64,000 nucleotides of DNA from Pleodorina starrii. Lineage: Eukaryota > Chlorophyta > Chlorophyceae > Chlamydomonadales > Volvocaceae. The stretch covers positions 1 through 64,000 of the forward strand of contig BRXU01000058.1 of NCBI GenBank assembly GCA_030267565.1. Direction: 5' to 3'. Position 1 is the stretch's first letter. Every line of letters begins with the position of its first letter. Positions 36,191 through 45,341 of the stretch are shown here, piece by piece. The position numbers and the translations under genes are program-made. Below the pieces are notes generated by a model. The model searched no databases. It was not told where the DNA came from and was given only the letters and a program-made list of their open reading frames with translations.

Positions 36191-36223
36191 CTGCAACGGG
36201 CGCATGCGATGCACCCGTTGCAG
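36191..36223. terminator. Strong hairpin between the iron ABC genes and the TonB receptor
   Basis: CTGCAACGGG (36191-36200) pairs perfectly with CCCGTTGCAG (36214-36223) around a 13-base loop. It starts 18 bases after the ATPase stop and ends 66 bases before the receptor start. There is no U run, so it may terminate, attenuate or protect mRNA between ABC genes and receptor. Confidence 0.65.
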
Positions 36224-36289
36224 GCTTGTCTCACGAAACCGTCAGGCCTAAGCCGGCAGTAATCCGACAAATTACATAAGGCTTTCGCC

Positions 36290-38392
36290 ATGACCCTGAA
36301 GAACGCCTGCCATGCCCGCTCGGCTCTGCTGTCCTGCTGTGCAGTGATCGCCCTGATGCCTGTCGTGGCCAGTGCGCAAGACAGCGCAGCGACGCGCCTG
36401 TCACCTATCATCCGCCTGCCCGAGATCACGCTCTACGCCTACGGCGGCGATGACGATGCCAACTCCATCGTGGCACGGGAGTTGGCTGTGGGCGGCAAGG
36501 TAGCGACAAGCATACTGGATACGCCCGCCTCCGTCTCTGTCATTACCCAAGCCGAGATCGAGCGTCGCGACGCCCGCACGCTGGAGGACGTGCTGCAATA
36601 TTCCGCGGGCACGATCGCCGATTACTATGGCACCGACGACCGCAACGACTATTTCCAGATCAGGGGTTTCGACGCCTCGACCTATCGCGACGGAATCACG
36701 CTTGGTGGCCTGCGGGGCATCCGCGAAGAGCCCTTGGCCTACGAGCGGGTGGAGGTCATCCGTGGTGCCAACTCGACCCTGTTCGGGCCAGCCGATCCGG
36801 GCGGCTCGATCAACTTCGTGACCAAGCGACCGCGCGCGGAACGGTTCTCAGAGGTGTTCGGCACAGTCGGATCGGATAGTCGCAAGGAATACGGGTTCGA
36901 CTTCGGCGACGTGCTGACCCCGAACGCGACCCTGTCATGGCGCCTGACCGGCAAGCTGCAGGACAGCGACCGCGAATACGATTTTTCGCGCGATGACGAG
37001 ACGTTTCTGATGGGCGGTCTGACCTGGCAGCCCAGTGACGTGACCTCGGTCAGCCTGATCGTCGATTACCTGGACCGCGACGCGACGCCCAACAGCGGCG
37101 GCTATCCCCGCGGCGGCAGCTATGACCGCAGCCTGTTCCTGGGAGAGCCGGACTTCAACTATCTCAATGTCGAGCGGACGACCGTGAACGTGATCGCGGA
37201 ACATGATTTCGGGGAGGGGCTGACCCTTCGGTCGAACCTGCGCTATAGCGACACGACCGACGACTACGGCTATGTTTATGTCTCAGGCGATGACGGAGTG
37301 TTTCCGGTCGATCGCGGCTTCATCGCCACAGACGGCACCGCTGAAGAGCTGGCAGGCGATGTGATCCTGCAATATGACCGAGGTCTGGGCCGTATCGACA
37401 GCAGCACGCTGGTGGGCGTCGAGTATCGCTCGGTGAAGTCGTCGCAGGGGTCGTCCTTTGCCGCCGCAGACCCGATCGACCCACGCGATCCTGTCTATTC
37501 GGGTGCGCCCGGTGACTTGAGCCCGTATCTGGACGAAGAGCGCGACAGCCGCACGCGCGCCGTGTTCGCGCAGCAGAACCTGTCGCTGGACGACCGTTTC
37601 ATCGCGACGGTGGGTGTGCGTCATGACCGGCTTGACCTGTCGGTGGATGACCGCCTTGCGGGCACATCCGAGAGCGACGACTATGCTGAAACCTCTGCCC
37701 GGGGCGCACTGACCTGGAAAGTGACGCCGCAGATTTCGGCATATGCCAGCTATGCCGAATCCGTAGCGCCGCCGGACCTGGGCACGGACCCCGAACGCGG
37801 TGACCAGTACGAGCTTGGGGTGAAATACGAGCCGACCAGCTTTGACGGCCTGTTCAGCGCAGCTATCTATGAACTGACCAAGACCAACATCAGCGTCACG
37901 AATATCGATACCGGCGATCGCGACCTGGTCGGAGAGATTCGGGTCAAGGGTTTGGACCTCGAGGCCAAGGCCGAACTGACCCCCGACGTGGCCGTCACGG
38001 CATCCTACTCCTATGCGGACTCCGAGGTTCTGCGCTCTGACCCGATCTTTGGAACGCCCGTGACCGGCAATGCGGTGGGCATTGTGCCCCGGCATGCCGC
38101 ATCGCTGTGGGTTGATTACACCGTCCCCGGAGCGGGCAATCGCGGCGATATGACCTTTGGTCTGGGCGCGCGATATACGGGAACGTATTTTTATGCGACC
38201 CAAAACGACACCGGCCGAAGCGAGGCTGTCGTGCTGCTGGACGCCGCCTATAGCTATGACGTGACCGACAGGACGGAATTGTCGCTGAACATCCACAACC
38301 TGGCGGACGAACAGCATGTCGTGGGCCGGGGGTCCGCCGATTACTACAATCCGGGTCGGTCGGTATCCGCCACGTTGCGCCATCGCTGGTGA
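36290..38392 (+). CDS. TonB-dependent siderophore receptor
   Basis: 700-residue outer-membrane beta-barrel importing ferric siderophore, energised by TonB. A signal peptide (to about 29, ...MPVVASAQD) precedes the plug domain: TPASVSVITQAEIERRDARTLEDVLQYSAGT, IRGFD, and VIRGANSTLFGPADPGGSINFVTKRP. The barrel ends in the C-terminal aromatic motif NPGRSVSATLRHRW. It is downstream of the siderophore ABC genes and should act with them; a dedicated siderophore synthesis gene is not in the window, so it may take up a foreign siderophore. Confidence 0.92.
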   Translation: MTLKNACHARSALLSCCAVIALMPVVASAQDSAATRLSPIIRLPEITLYAYGGDDDANSIVARELAVGGKVATSILDTPASVSVITQAEIERRDARTLEDVLQYSAGTIADYYGTDDRNDYFQIRGFDASTYRDGITLGGLRGIREEPLAYERVEVIRGANSTLFGPADPGGSINFVTKRPRAERFSEVFGTVGSDSRKEYGFDFGDVLTPNATLSWRLTGKLQDSDREYDFSRDDETFLMGGLTWQPSDVTSVSLIVDYLDRDATPNSGGYPRGGSYDRSLFLGEPDFNYLNVERTTVNVIAEHDFGEGLTLRSNLRYSDTTDDYGYVYVSGDDGVFPVDRGFIATDGTAEELAGDVILQYDRGLGRIDSSTLVGVEYRSVKSSQGSSFAAADPIDPRDPVYSGAPGDLSPYLDEERDSRTRAVFAQQNLSLDDRFIATVGVRHDRLDLSVDDRLAGTSESDDYAETSARGALTWKVTPQISAYASYAESVAPPDLGTDPERGDQYELGVKYEPTSFDGLFSAAIYELTKTNISVTNIDTGDRDLVGEIRVKGLDLEAKAELTPDVAVTASYSYADSEVLRSDPIFGTPVTGNAVGIVPRHAASLWVDYTVPGAGNRGDMTFGLGARYTGTYFYATQNDTGRSEAVVLLDAAYSYDVTDRTELSLNIHNLADEQHVVGRGSADYYNPGRSVSATLRHRW

Positions 38393-38436
38393 CGCAGGTC
38401 CGCCCTCGACGACCAGGAAGCGATGCGGCAGAATGC

Positions 38437-38464
38437 GCGGCAAGTGGGTCATGCCCCTTGCCGC
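38437..38464. terminator. Terminator-like hairpin after the TonB receptor
   Basis: GCGGCAAG pairs with CTTGCCGC (eight bases), extended inside by GGG/CCC after a one-base bulge, 44 bases after the receptor stop. No U run. Confidence 0.6.
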
Positions 38465-38531
38465 CGGAGACATGTATTAAATGCGAAAAGCGGGGATGTG
38501 GCCAAGGCGGCCTTTCAAGACGGCGCTCCAT

Positions 38532-38552
38532 CAGCCGCCAATGTAGCGGCTG
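38532..38552. repeat. Short perfect inverted repeat
   Basis: CAGCCGC, seven bases, GCGGCTG in the intergenic region between the receptor and the sugar operon. Role unknown; possibly a second terminator element. Confidence 0.4.
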
Positions 38553-38770
38553 CGCAAGTGCCGAATAACCCGTTAGTTAGGTTGTCATGAGGCCGAAGGG
38601 CGGCATTTCAAACTGTCCTTCGAACCACGCCGCGGACTGTCTCTCCACCGGTGTGGAATATTTACCACCCGGATAAGGGTGCATATCGCATGACCTTGAA
38701 ACGGTAAGGCCGCAATCGTTCTATCTGCTGAACCTTCTTTCGGCGAGCGATCCGATTAACTCTTCCCGTA

Positions 38771-39637
38771 TCACACTTCCCTGGAGACGTGCTTCGCCGC
38801 AGCCAGGTTCGCGCTCTTGACGGCATCGGGCAACGCGTGTCGTTCCACCAATCGGGCAATCATCGTGCCGATGAAGCAGTCCCCAGCCCCATGAGTGCTG
38901 ATCAACGTCACGCTATGCCCGGGTTCCGAATAAGTGCCATCCATCCCTGCCACGGCGACGCCGTCTCCGCCCGCAGTGACGACCACAACCCGAAAGCGTT
39001 CGGACAGAGCCTTTGCAGCGTCCTGCGCGGTATCAAGGCTGGCCACGGCAATGCCACACAGCGCCTCCGCTTCTCCGGCGTTGACCACAAGGATGTCGAT
39101 GATCTGCACGAGCGTGTCTGACAGAGTGCGCGCAGGTGCGGCATTCAGAACAACCGACAAGCCGCGCGCATGCGCAGCCTGCGCGGCAGCGATGTTGAGG
39201 GCCTCGGGGATCTCGTTTTGCAGAACCAAATGTGTCGCGCCCTCCCACAGGCCTTCTTGCTCCAGTCTCGCAGGATCGATTTCCATATTCGTCCCGGAGA
39301 CGATGACCGCTCCATAGTCGCCCCCCGCGTCCATGATCGCGACACTCATTCCGGACCCTTGGCCGGGCAGGGTCGCGACATGGCTGTCGTCCACACCCGC
39401 CGCGCGCAGCCGATCACGCAGAAAAATCCCGAACCCGTCATCACCGACTGCCGATACCATCCGGCACGGAATGCCCGCGGCCACGACGGCGGCGGCCTGA
39501 TTTCCGCCCTTCCCGCCAAAAACCGGACGCCATGCGGTTCCCGTCACTGTTTCGCCTGCCGCGGGGCGGTGGTGGGCATCGACCACGATGTCGTAATGCA
39601 GGCTGCCGACCACGACGGCGCAGGGGTGGGATGACAT
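38771..39637 (-). CDS. Ribokinase-like PfkB carbohydrate kinase
   Basis: 288 residues of the PfkB/ribokinase family: N-terminal GSLHYDIVVDAHHRPAAGETVTG, the substrate motif FGGKGGNQAAAVVAAG, and the catalytic STHGAGDCFIGTM with the base aspartate. It phosphorylates a pentose or related sugar with ATP. It is the last gene of the six-gene sugar operon, 14 bases after the RpiR gene. ATG 39637 starts MSSHPCAVV; the frame is open upstream. Confidence 0.88.
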   Translation of the reverse strand: MSSHPCAVVVGSLHYDIVVDAHHRPAAGETVTGTAWRPVFGGKGGNQAAAVVAAGIPCRMVSAVGDDGFGIFLRDRLRAAGVDDSHVATLPGQGSGMSVAIMDAGGDYGAVIVSGTNMEIDPARLEQEGLWEGATHLVLQNEIPEALNIAAAQAAHARGLSVVLNAAPARTLSDTLVQIIDILVVNAGEAEALCGIAVASLDTAQDAAKALSERFRVVVVTAGGDGVAVAGMDGTYSEPGHSVTLISTHGAGDCFIGTMIARLVERHALPDAVKSANLAAAKHVSREV

Positions 39638-39651
39638 GAGAGGTGTCCTGT

Positions 39652-40512
39652 TCAGCGGCGGCGTTTGGTCTCGACCGCGTTGCGGGTGCGGGCCAGTTGC
39701 GCCTCGGACCGGTCCAGGTCCCGCTGCGCGACGGCCACGAAAATGGCGTCCATGATGTTCAGCTGTGCTATCCGCGCGGCGGCGTTCTCGCCTAGCAGAG
39801 GCGATCCCTGCGCGGTCGAGCACAGCGCGATGTCGGCCAGTTCGGATAGCGGAGAGGTGGAGTAGTTGGTGACAGCGATCACACGCGCGCCCTGCTGTCG
39901 GGCGAGCCGCGCGGCCTCGATCACGTTCGACGTAGTGCCGGAGTGGCTGAAGGCCACGGCCACGTCGGCAGGCCCCAGGAGCGACGCCGACATCAGCATC
40001 ATGTGCGGATCGTCCTGCATGCTTGCGCGCAGTCCGATGCGGAGGAACTTATGTGCCACGTCGCGGGCGATCTGGGCGGAGCCGCCGACGCCATAGAAAT
40101 CGCGCTGCCCCGCGCCGTGCAGCAGGTCGGCCGCGCGGTCGAAGGCCGCCACGTCGATGATGGACATCGTTTCCTCCAGCGCCTGCATGGAGGTCTGGAA
40201 CACCTTGCGGATGATGTCGGCCGAACTGTCGTCCGGAGAGATCTCGGAATGCAGCGAGGCGACATCCGTTTGGCGATAGATCACCAACGCCTCGCGGAAA
40301 TCACGGAAACCGGCAAAGCCCAGTTTCTTGGCGATCTTGACGACCATGGCGTCCGACACGCCCGCATCGCCCGACACCTGCCGCAGCGCCGTGGTGCGGT
40401 CCAGATCGGTGCGGCCTGTCATCCCCTCGACCACGCGGGTCTCCAGCGGGGTGAGATAGGGCATCCGCATCCGGATCTGGGCCCCGATGCTGCGCGGGTC
40501 GGTGTGGTCCAT
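39652..40512 (-). CDS. RpiR-family transcriptional regulator
   Basis: 286 residues: an N-terminal HTH_6 domain (LTPLETRVVEGMTGRTDL ... SGDAGVSDAMVVKIAKKLGFAGFRDFREAL) and a C-terminal SIS sugar-phosphate-binding domain (FYGVGGSAQIARDVAHKFLRIGL; AFSHSGTTSNVIEAARLARQQGARVIAVTNY). ATG 40512 is chosen because AGGAGC sits five bases upstream; an in-frame ATG at 40527 overlaps the permease stop but has no such site. It is co-transcribed with the sugar genes it probably represses through the operator at 45222-45240. Confidence 0.87.
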   Translation of the reverse strand: MDHTDPRSIGAQIRMRMPYLTPLETRVVEGMTGRTDLDRTTALRQVSGDAGVSDAMVVKIAKKLGFAGFRDFREALVIYRQTDVASLHSEISPDDSSADIIRKVFQTSMQALEETMSIIDVAAFDRAADLLHGAGQRDFYGVGGSAQIARDVAHKFLRIGLRASMQDDPHMMLMSASLLGPADVAVAFSHSGTTSNVIEAARLARQQGARVIAVTNYSTSPLSELADIALCSTAQGSPLLGENAAARIAQLNIMDAIFVAVAQRDLDRSEAQLARTRNAVETKRRR

Positions 40513-40523
40513 CAAAGCTCCTG

Positions 40524-41483
40524 TCATGCGCGGCCGCGGGTAGCCCGGTCGATCAGCATTGCGACGAGGATGATGATACCTGTCGCCAGCAGCTGATAGA
40601 AGGCCTGCACGTTCATGAGCGTCAGCCCGTTCCTGAGGCCGCCCAGGATGACCGCCCCCATCAGCGTTCCCACGACTGACCCCTTGCCGCCCATGAGGGA
40701 CGCGCCGCCGATTGCTGCCGCCGCGATGGCGTCCAGCTCCCACAGGTTGCCCATGGTCGGGTCAGCGGCGCCGAGCCGGCCCGTCAGGATCAGCGCCGCA
40801 ACAGCCGCCAGACCGCCCGACAGGACATAGACGATGATCTTGGTGCGCGCGACGGGGACGCCGGCAATGCGTGCAGCCTCGGGATTGCCGCCAACGGCCA
40901 GGATGTACTCGCCAAGCGGGCTGCGGTTCAGCACAACCCACAGGATGGCCGCGATGATCGCCACGATGATCACCGGAACGGGTACGCCCAGGACAAGCCC
41001 GTTGATCGCGGACCGGAATTCCGGCGGGATGCCGAAGATCGGGTTGCCGCCGGTGAAGATCAGCGCCAGCGCCCGGTACAGTGAAAGCGCGCCAAGCGTC
41101 ACGATGAAGGGCTGCAATCCGGCGATCGCCACCAGCGCACCGTTGAACAGACCGCAGGCCATCCCGGTCGCGATGGCGCCTGCCACGGCCAGCGGGATCG
41201 GCACGCCGGCGATCATGAGTGTTGCACCGACGATGGCCGACACGGCGGCGGTGGGCCCGACCGACAGATCGATCCCGCCCGAGATGATGACGAAGGTCAT
41301 TCCCAACGCGATGCAGGCGTTGATCGAGGATTGCTGCAGAATGTTGATCAGGTTCGGCGCCGTCAGAAACACCGGGTTCAGCACCGCAAAGACGGCAAAG
41401 ATCAGCACGAGGCCGAAGAACGTCCCGGCATCGCGCAGATTGATGCGGGGAGCCGTGCGGGTGGGGATTGCGGTATCGGTCAT
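40524..41483 (-). CDS. Ribose-type sugar ABC transporter permease (RbsC-like)
   Basis: 319-residue CUT2 permease with about eight to ten membrane segments and the family signatures GMTFVIISGGIDLSVGPTAAVSAIVGA and GGASLMGGKGSVVGTLMGAVILGGLRNGLTLM. ATG 41483 lies within the TGATG junction with the ATPase gene and has GAGG seven bases upstream; GTG 41486 is an alternative. The channel works with the adjacent RbsA-like and RbsB-like proteins. Confidence 0.92.
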   Translation of the reverse strand: MTDTAIPTRTAPRINLRDAGTFFGLVLIFAVFAVLNPVFLTAPNLINILQQSSINACIALGMTFVIISGGIDLSVGPTAAVSAIVGATLMIAGVPIPLAVAGAIATGMACGLFNGALVAIAGLQPFIVTLGALSLYRALALIFTGGNPIFGIPPEFRSAINGLVLGVPVPVIIVAIIAAILWVVLNRSPLGEYILAVGGNPEAARIAGVPVARTKIIVYVLSGGLAAVAALILTGRLGAADPTMGNLWELDAIAAAAIGGASLMGGKGSVVGTLMGAVILGGLRNGLTLMNVQAFYQLLATGIIILVAMLIDRATRGRA

Positions 41484-43018
41484 CACATGGCCTCGAGGGC
41501 TTGGGCCACGGGAACCGGGCCTTTTGATTTGGGAATGGCATTCGCCACGATGGCGTCTTCGGATATCTGGTCGGCATCGAGGATGGCGGCGATCGTGCCT
41601 TCCCGCATGACCATGACGCGGTCGGACAGTCGGATGATCTCAGGCAGTTCCGAACTGACCACGATGATCGACTTGCCGGACTGCGCCAGCTGCGCGATCA
41701 GATCGTAGATTTCCGATTTCGCACCGATGTCGATGCCGCGTGTGGGTTCGTCAAACAGCAGGATATCCACGTCGGCGGCGAGCCACCGGCCGATGATGGC
41801 CTTTTGCTGATTGCCCCCGGAGAAGGTGCCTATGGCGCGGGTGACGTCGGGCGGGCGCATGCCCATGCGTTTCATCAGCGCCGTCGATTCTTTATGCAGC
41901 TTGCCCCGTTGGACAAGCCCGAACCGCGTGAACCGACCCATGCACGGTAGCGCGATGTTGGACGACACGGGGCGCGCCCGGACGATGCCGTCCTTCTTGC
42001 GCTCCTCCGGGACCAGACCGATGCCTGCGCGGATTGCCGTGCGCGGACTGCGCAGATCGACCGGCTTGCCGTCGAGGGTGACGCTGCCGGTCTTGGCGCG
42101 GTCGATTCCCGCGATCAGGCGCAGCAGTTCCGTGCGCCCCGACCCGACCAGACCGGCAAGACCCAGAACCTCTCCCTTGTGCAGGGAAAAGCCCGCATCA
42201 TGGATCAGCCCGCCGTCGGACAGGTTATCCACCTGCATCACGATCTCGGGGCGGGCATGGCTGACATGGCGGGCATGCAGGATGTCGCGGCCGACCATCT
42301 TGGCGATGACCTGATCCTCGGTGATCTGCGACAGGTCCACGGTGTCGATGAACCGCCCGTCGCGCAGGATCGTGGCGCGGTCGCAGACCTGAAAGACCTC
42401 GTTCATCTTGTGGCTGACATAGATGATCGACTTGCCCTGAGCGGCCAGCCGCGCGATCAGCGCCGCCAGTGCGGCGAATTCCGATGGCGTCAGCGACGAT
42501 GTCGGCTCGTCCATGGCGATGATCTTGGCGTCATCCAGCAAAGCTCGGGCGATCTCGACGATCTGCTGCTGTGCGACCTTCAGGGTGTGGATCGGCGCAC
42601 GCGGATCGATGCGGGGGTCCAGATCGGCCAGGATGGCACGGGCACGCGCCTCCTGTGTGGCGCGATCGACCAGAAGACCGCCGGCGTGCGTCAGCGGGCG
42701 GCCCAGGAAAAGGTTCTGTGCGACGCTCAGCTGCGGGATATGCTGCAGCTCCTGGTGGATCATCGCGATCCCGGCGGCGCGGGCGTCAGCGGGACGGGTC
42801 AGAGTGACGGGTTGGCCATCGATGACGATCTGTCCTTCGGTCGCCTGCAACACGGCGGACAGGATGTTCAGCATCGTCGATTTGCCGGCTCCGTTCTCGC
42901 CCAGCAGGCCATGAACCTCGCCGGGGCGCACGTCAAAGCTGACCTTGTCCAGGGCGCGGATGCCGGGAAACACCTTGCTGACACCGATGAGCGACAGCCG
43001 ACTGGCGGGATTTGTCAT
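41483..43018 (-). CDS. Sugar ABC transporter ATPase with two nucleotide-binding domains (RbsA-like)
   Basis: 511 residues. Domain 1 has Walker A GENGAGKST, the Q-loop region and DEPTSSL; domain 2 has the degenerate Walker A GLVGSGRTELL, signature SGGNQQKAIIGRWLA and DEPTRGIDIGAK, the standard RbsA/XylG pattern. It follows the binding-protein gene after a 109-base gap and is joined to the permease gene at TGATG. Confidence 0.92.
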   Translation of the reverse strand: MTNPASRLSLIGVSKVFPGIRALDKVSFDVRPGEVHGLLGENGAGKSTMLNILSAVLQATEGQIVIDGQPVTLTRPADARAAGIAMIHQELQHIPQLSVAQNLFLGRPLTHAGGLLVDRATQEARARAILADLDPRIDPRAPIHTLKVAQQQIVEIARALLDDAKIIAMDEPTSSLTPSEFAALAALIARLAAQGKSIIYVSHKMNEVFQVCDRATILRDGRFIDTVDLSQITEDQVIAKMVGRDILHARHVSHARPEIVMQVDNLSDGGLIHDAGFSLHKGEVLGLAGLVGSGRTELLRLIAGIDRAKTGSVTLDGKPVDLRSPRTAIRAGIGLVPEERKKDGIVRARPVSSNIALPCMGRFTRFGLVQRGKLHKESTALMKRMGMRPPDVTRAIGTFSGGNQQKAIIGRWLAADVDILLFDEPTRGIDIGAKSEIYDLIAQLAQSGKSIIVVSSELPEIIRLSDRVMVMREGTIAAILDADQISEDAIVANAIPKSKGPVPVAQALEAM

Positions 43019-43127
43019 GGCGACACCTATCCGGGAATGGGGGCGGGTGGCGCCGAGGTGGCGCCATCCGAAGTCCGGCCTGCATCAGGGGGAGGGACCC
43101 GTGCGGGCCGGGATCAGCAGACCGGTG

Positions 43128-44174
43128 TCACTCGGCCAGCAGCATCTCGCGCAGCGCTGCCGTATCCTCGACCGAGAATTCCTCGACATTGTCTGCGGTG
43201 ATCAGCGCCTGCGGGGTGGCAACCACGCGGGGCAGGTCCTGTCCACCGATGAGGCGCAGCACGACCTCCATCGCGACTTCTCCGGTCAGCACCGGAAAGC
43301 TGTCCACCGTACCCGTCAGATCGCCCGCCCGGATCGACGCGTAGGCGTCAGAGATACCGTCCGTGCCGAACACCGCCACCTGGTCCTGAAGGCCCGCTGC
43401 CTTGACCGCCTCGACCACGCCAAGTGCCATGCCGTCGTTGTTGGCATAGAACCCGATCAGGTCGGGATGCTGCTGCAGGATCGTGGATGCCGCGTCGTAG
43501 GCGGTCTCACGGCTCCAGTTCGCAGGAACACTGGCTGCCACTTCGAAATTGCGCGCTTCGGTGATGGTCGCGGTAAAGCCGTCGGTGCGCTGGCCTGCGG
43601 CGAACACCCCGGGCTGGCCCTCGATCACGGCGACCTTGCCGCCTTCGGGGGCGTTGTCGATGAACCATTGGGCCACACGCACGCCGTTGTCGCGCTGCAC
43701 GTTGCCAACATAGTGTTCGGCCGAGGGTATCACCGCGTCATTGACGTTGACGACCATGATGCCTTGCGCAGATGCGGCCTCCATCGCGGGCTGCAGGTTG
43801 TTGTCGGTCTGCGGGGACACCAGCAGGCCCTTGTTGCCTTGCAGGATCATGCTTTCGGCAATCTGCAACTGTCCCAACTGGTCGCCTTCGGAGGGAGCGG
43901 CCTGATAGGCCAGCGTCACGCCCTGCGCGTCGGCGACGTTCTGATAGCCCTCGCCAAGCGAACGCCAGTATTCGTTGGTCAGCGTCTTGGAGACGCCACC
44001 GACCTGAGTTCCCTCGGCAGGCTTCGGCATGTCACCGAACTGTTCGGACAGCGCCGACCAATCCATGCGATCCGCTTCGGTGTCGGAGTTCAGCGGCGCC
44101 AGATCCTGCGCGAACGCAGCACCGGCAAAGGCCGTCACGGCGCTGGCCATCAGAAACGATTTGATCGAGATCAT
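43128..44174 (-). CDS. Sugar ABC transporter periplasmic binding protein (RbsB-like)
   Basis: 348 residues with a signal peptide (MISIKSFLMASAVTAFAGAAFA) and the peripla_BP_4 fold: GGVSKTLTNEYWRSLGEGYQNVADAQGV, GLLVSPQTDNNLQPAMEAASAQGIMVVNVNDAV, and VFGTDGISDAYASIRAGDLTGTVDS. It binds a monosaccharide, and the isomerase and kinase in the operon suggest a pentose or hexose converted to a ketose and then phosphorylated. The exact sugar cannot be read. Confidence 0.88.
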   Translation of the reverse strand: MISIKSFLMASAVTAFAGAAFAQDLAPLNSDTEADRMDWSALSEQFGDMPKPAEGTQVGGVSKTLTNEYWRSLGEGYQNVADAQGVTLAYQAAPSEGDQLGQLQIAESMILQGNKGLLVSPQTDNNLQPAMEAASAQGIMVVNVNDAVIPSAEHYVGNVQRDNGVRVAQWFIDNAPEGGKVAVIEGQPGVFAAGQRTDGFTATITEARNFEVAASVPANWSRETAYDAASTILQQHPDLIGFYANNDGMALGVVEAVKAAGLQDQVAVFGTDGISDAYASIRAGDLTGTVDSFPVLTGEVAMEVVLRLIGGQDLPRVVATPQALITADNVEEFSVEDTAALREMLLAE

Positions 44175-44216
44175 CTTGGGTCTCCTCCCTTTACGATAAT
44201 CGAAAGAACAGTAAAG

Positions 44217-45194
44217 TCAGCCCCCGGCCATGATACGCGCGATGGCACGCTGGCTGATCGGGGAATTCTGGGTGGCGATGGCATCGTGCAGCGCGTTATC
44301 CGCAGACACGCGGTCGGCCATCGTCATGAAGCGCTCGACGGCAGCGATGTTGGTGCGGCATTCCTCGACCGGATCGATGCCGGACGCATCCGGGAAGGTG
44401 TCGAAGTAGATCACCCCGTCATAGCCGTCACGGCTGATCTGCCACAGCAGCTCCAGCGTGGCTTGCGGATGCACACTGCCGACCATCAGTCCGTCGTCGC
44501 GCTTGGCGTAGCCGTCGTTCAAGTGCACGCCCAGAAGCCGCGATTTCCGCGCGATCAGGGTTGCAGCAAAAGCCGGCATCTCATCGGCATAGAGCACGTG
44601 CGCGAAATCCAGTGTCACGCCGGTATTGGTGCAGCCCGTTTCGGCAATGGCCAGCAGAGTCGTGGCCGCATCCGGCAGCAGCGCGTAGGATCTTGGCTCA
44701 TTCGCCTTGTACTCTATCGAGATCATGCATTCGGGTGCGTGCTCGGCAACCTCACGGATACCCGACACCTCATCGTCCCACATGCGACCGTAGTCACCTT
44801 GGAAGCTGTAATCAAAGCCGTCCTGACCCAGCCACAGGGTCATCAGCGGCGCACCCATCGCCAAGGCGGCATCGATGCCACGTTTGGTGAGGTCCAGCGC
44901 TTCTTGCCGCACGGTGCGGTCCGGATTGGTGAACGCGCCGAGCTTGAATGCCGGATTGGTATAGTAGCGCATGGCCAGGCCGTTCACCTGCAACCCCAGG
45001 TCGTTGATCCTCCCCAGCACATCGCGGGGGGCATCGGCCACATGGTCGGGAAAGTTCAGGTCCACATGCGTAAGGCCCGGCACGCTGGCGGCACGTTGCG
45101 CCATCATTTCCAGCGTCGGCTTACCTGAATGGTTGGGCCAGGCCCGGTCAGCCTGCGCGGCAAAGGAGTTCAGGCGTGTTGCGAATCTGGTCAT
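44217..45194 (-). CDS. Sugar isomerase/epimerase, xylose-isomerase-like TIM barrel
   Basis: 325 residues of the AP-endonuclease-2/xylose isomerase-like superfamily, closest in feel to RhaI-type aldose-ketose isomerases. Metal-ligand candidates lie in ISIEYKANEPRSY, TLDFAHVLYADE, GVHLNDGYAKRDDG and VIYFDTFPDASG. It is the first gene of the six-gene operon, with GGAGGG seven bases before ATG 45194 and a promoter/operator upstream. It should isomerise the imported sugar before the kinase acts. Confidence 0.8.
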   Translation of the reverse strand: MTRFATRLNSFAAQADRAWPNHSGKPTLEMMAQRAASVPGLTHVDLNFPDHVADAPRDVLGRINDLGLQVNGLAMRYYTNPAFKLGAFTNPDRTVRQEALDLTKRGIDAALAMGAPLMTLWLGQDGFDYSFQGDYGRMWDDEVSGIREVAEHAPECMISIEYKANEPRSYALLPDAATTLLAIAETGCTNTGVTLDFAHVLYADEMPAFAATLIARKSRLLGVHLNDGYAKRDDGLMVGSVHPQATLELLWQISRDGYDGVIYFDTFPDASGIDPVEECRTNIAAVERFMTMADRVSADNALHDAIATQNSPISQRAIARIMAGG

Positions 45195-45217
45195 GTAAAG
45201 CCCTCCGTTACTTCACA

Positions 45218-45245
45218 AATATACTTCAAATCATGAAGTAGTCAA
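45218..45245 (-). promoter_or_regulatory. Sigma-70-like promoter of the ribose-type sugar operon
   Basis: On the minus strand: TTGACT (45245-45240), 16-base spacer, TATATT (45223-45218), each five of six to consensus. It lies 24-51 bases upstream of the isomerase start. The operator dyad occupies the spacer, so a bound regulator would block polymerase. Confidence 0.7.
45222..45240. promoter_or_regulatory. RpiR-type operator dyad
   Basis: TACTTCA, AATCA, TGAAGTA: a perfect seven-base inverted repeat exactly between and touching the -35 and -10 elements. A further TACTTCA half-site lies at 45209-45215 near the expected transcription start. Assignment to the RpiR regulator of the same operon is inference. 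Confidence 0.65.
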
Positions 45246-45341
45246 GGGAGTCTTGTTTGCCCTGCTGCCCTTCTAACCGCGGCTGCCGGAGAGACACGAT
45301 CGAGATAGAATCTGGCTTTAACGAAGCAAAAATTTATGCCT

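Larger units (their letters stand above)
38393..38770. other. Intergenic region after the TonB receptor
   Basis: No convincing gene in 378 bases. It holds the two hairpins listed separately and an AT-rich stretch near 38,640-38,700. Short frames here lack codon bias and ribosome binding sites. Confidence 0.55.

Noticed and set aside
38771..45194. Allose (als) operon identity
   Set aside because: Gene roles are similar, but the isomerase is a xylose-isomerase-like barrel rather than an AlsE-type epimerase, and the kinase is PfkB rather than ROK.
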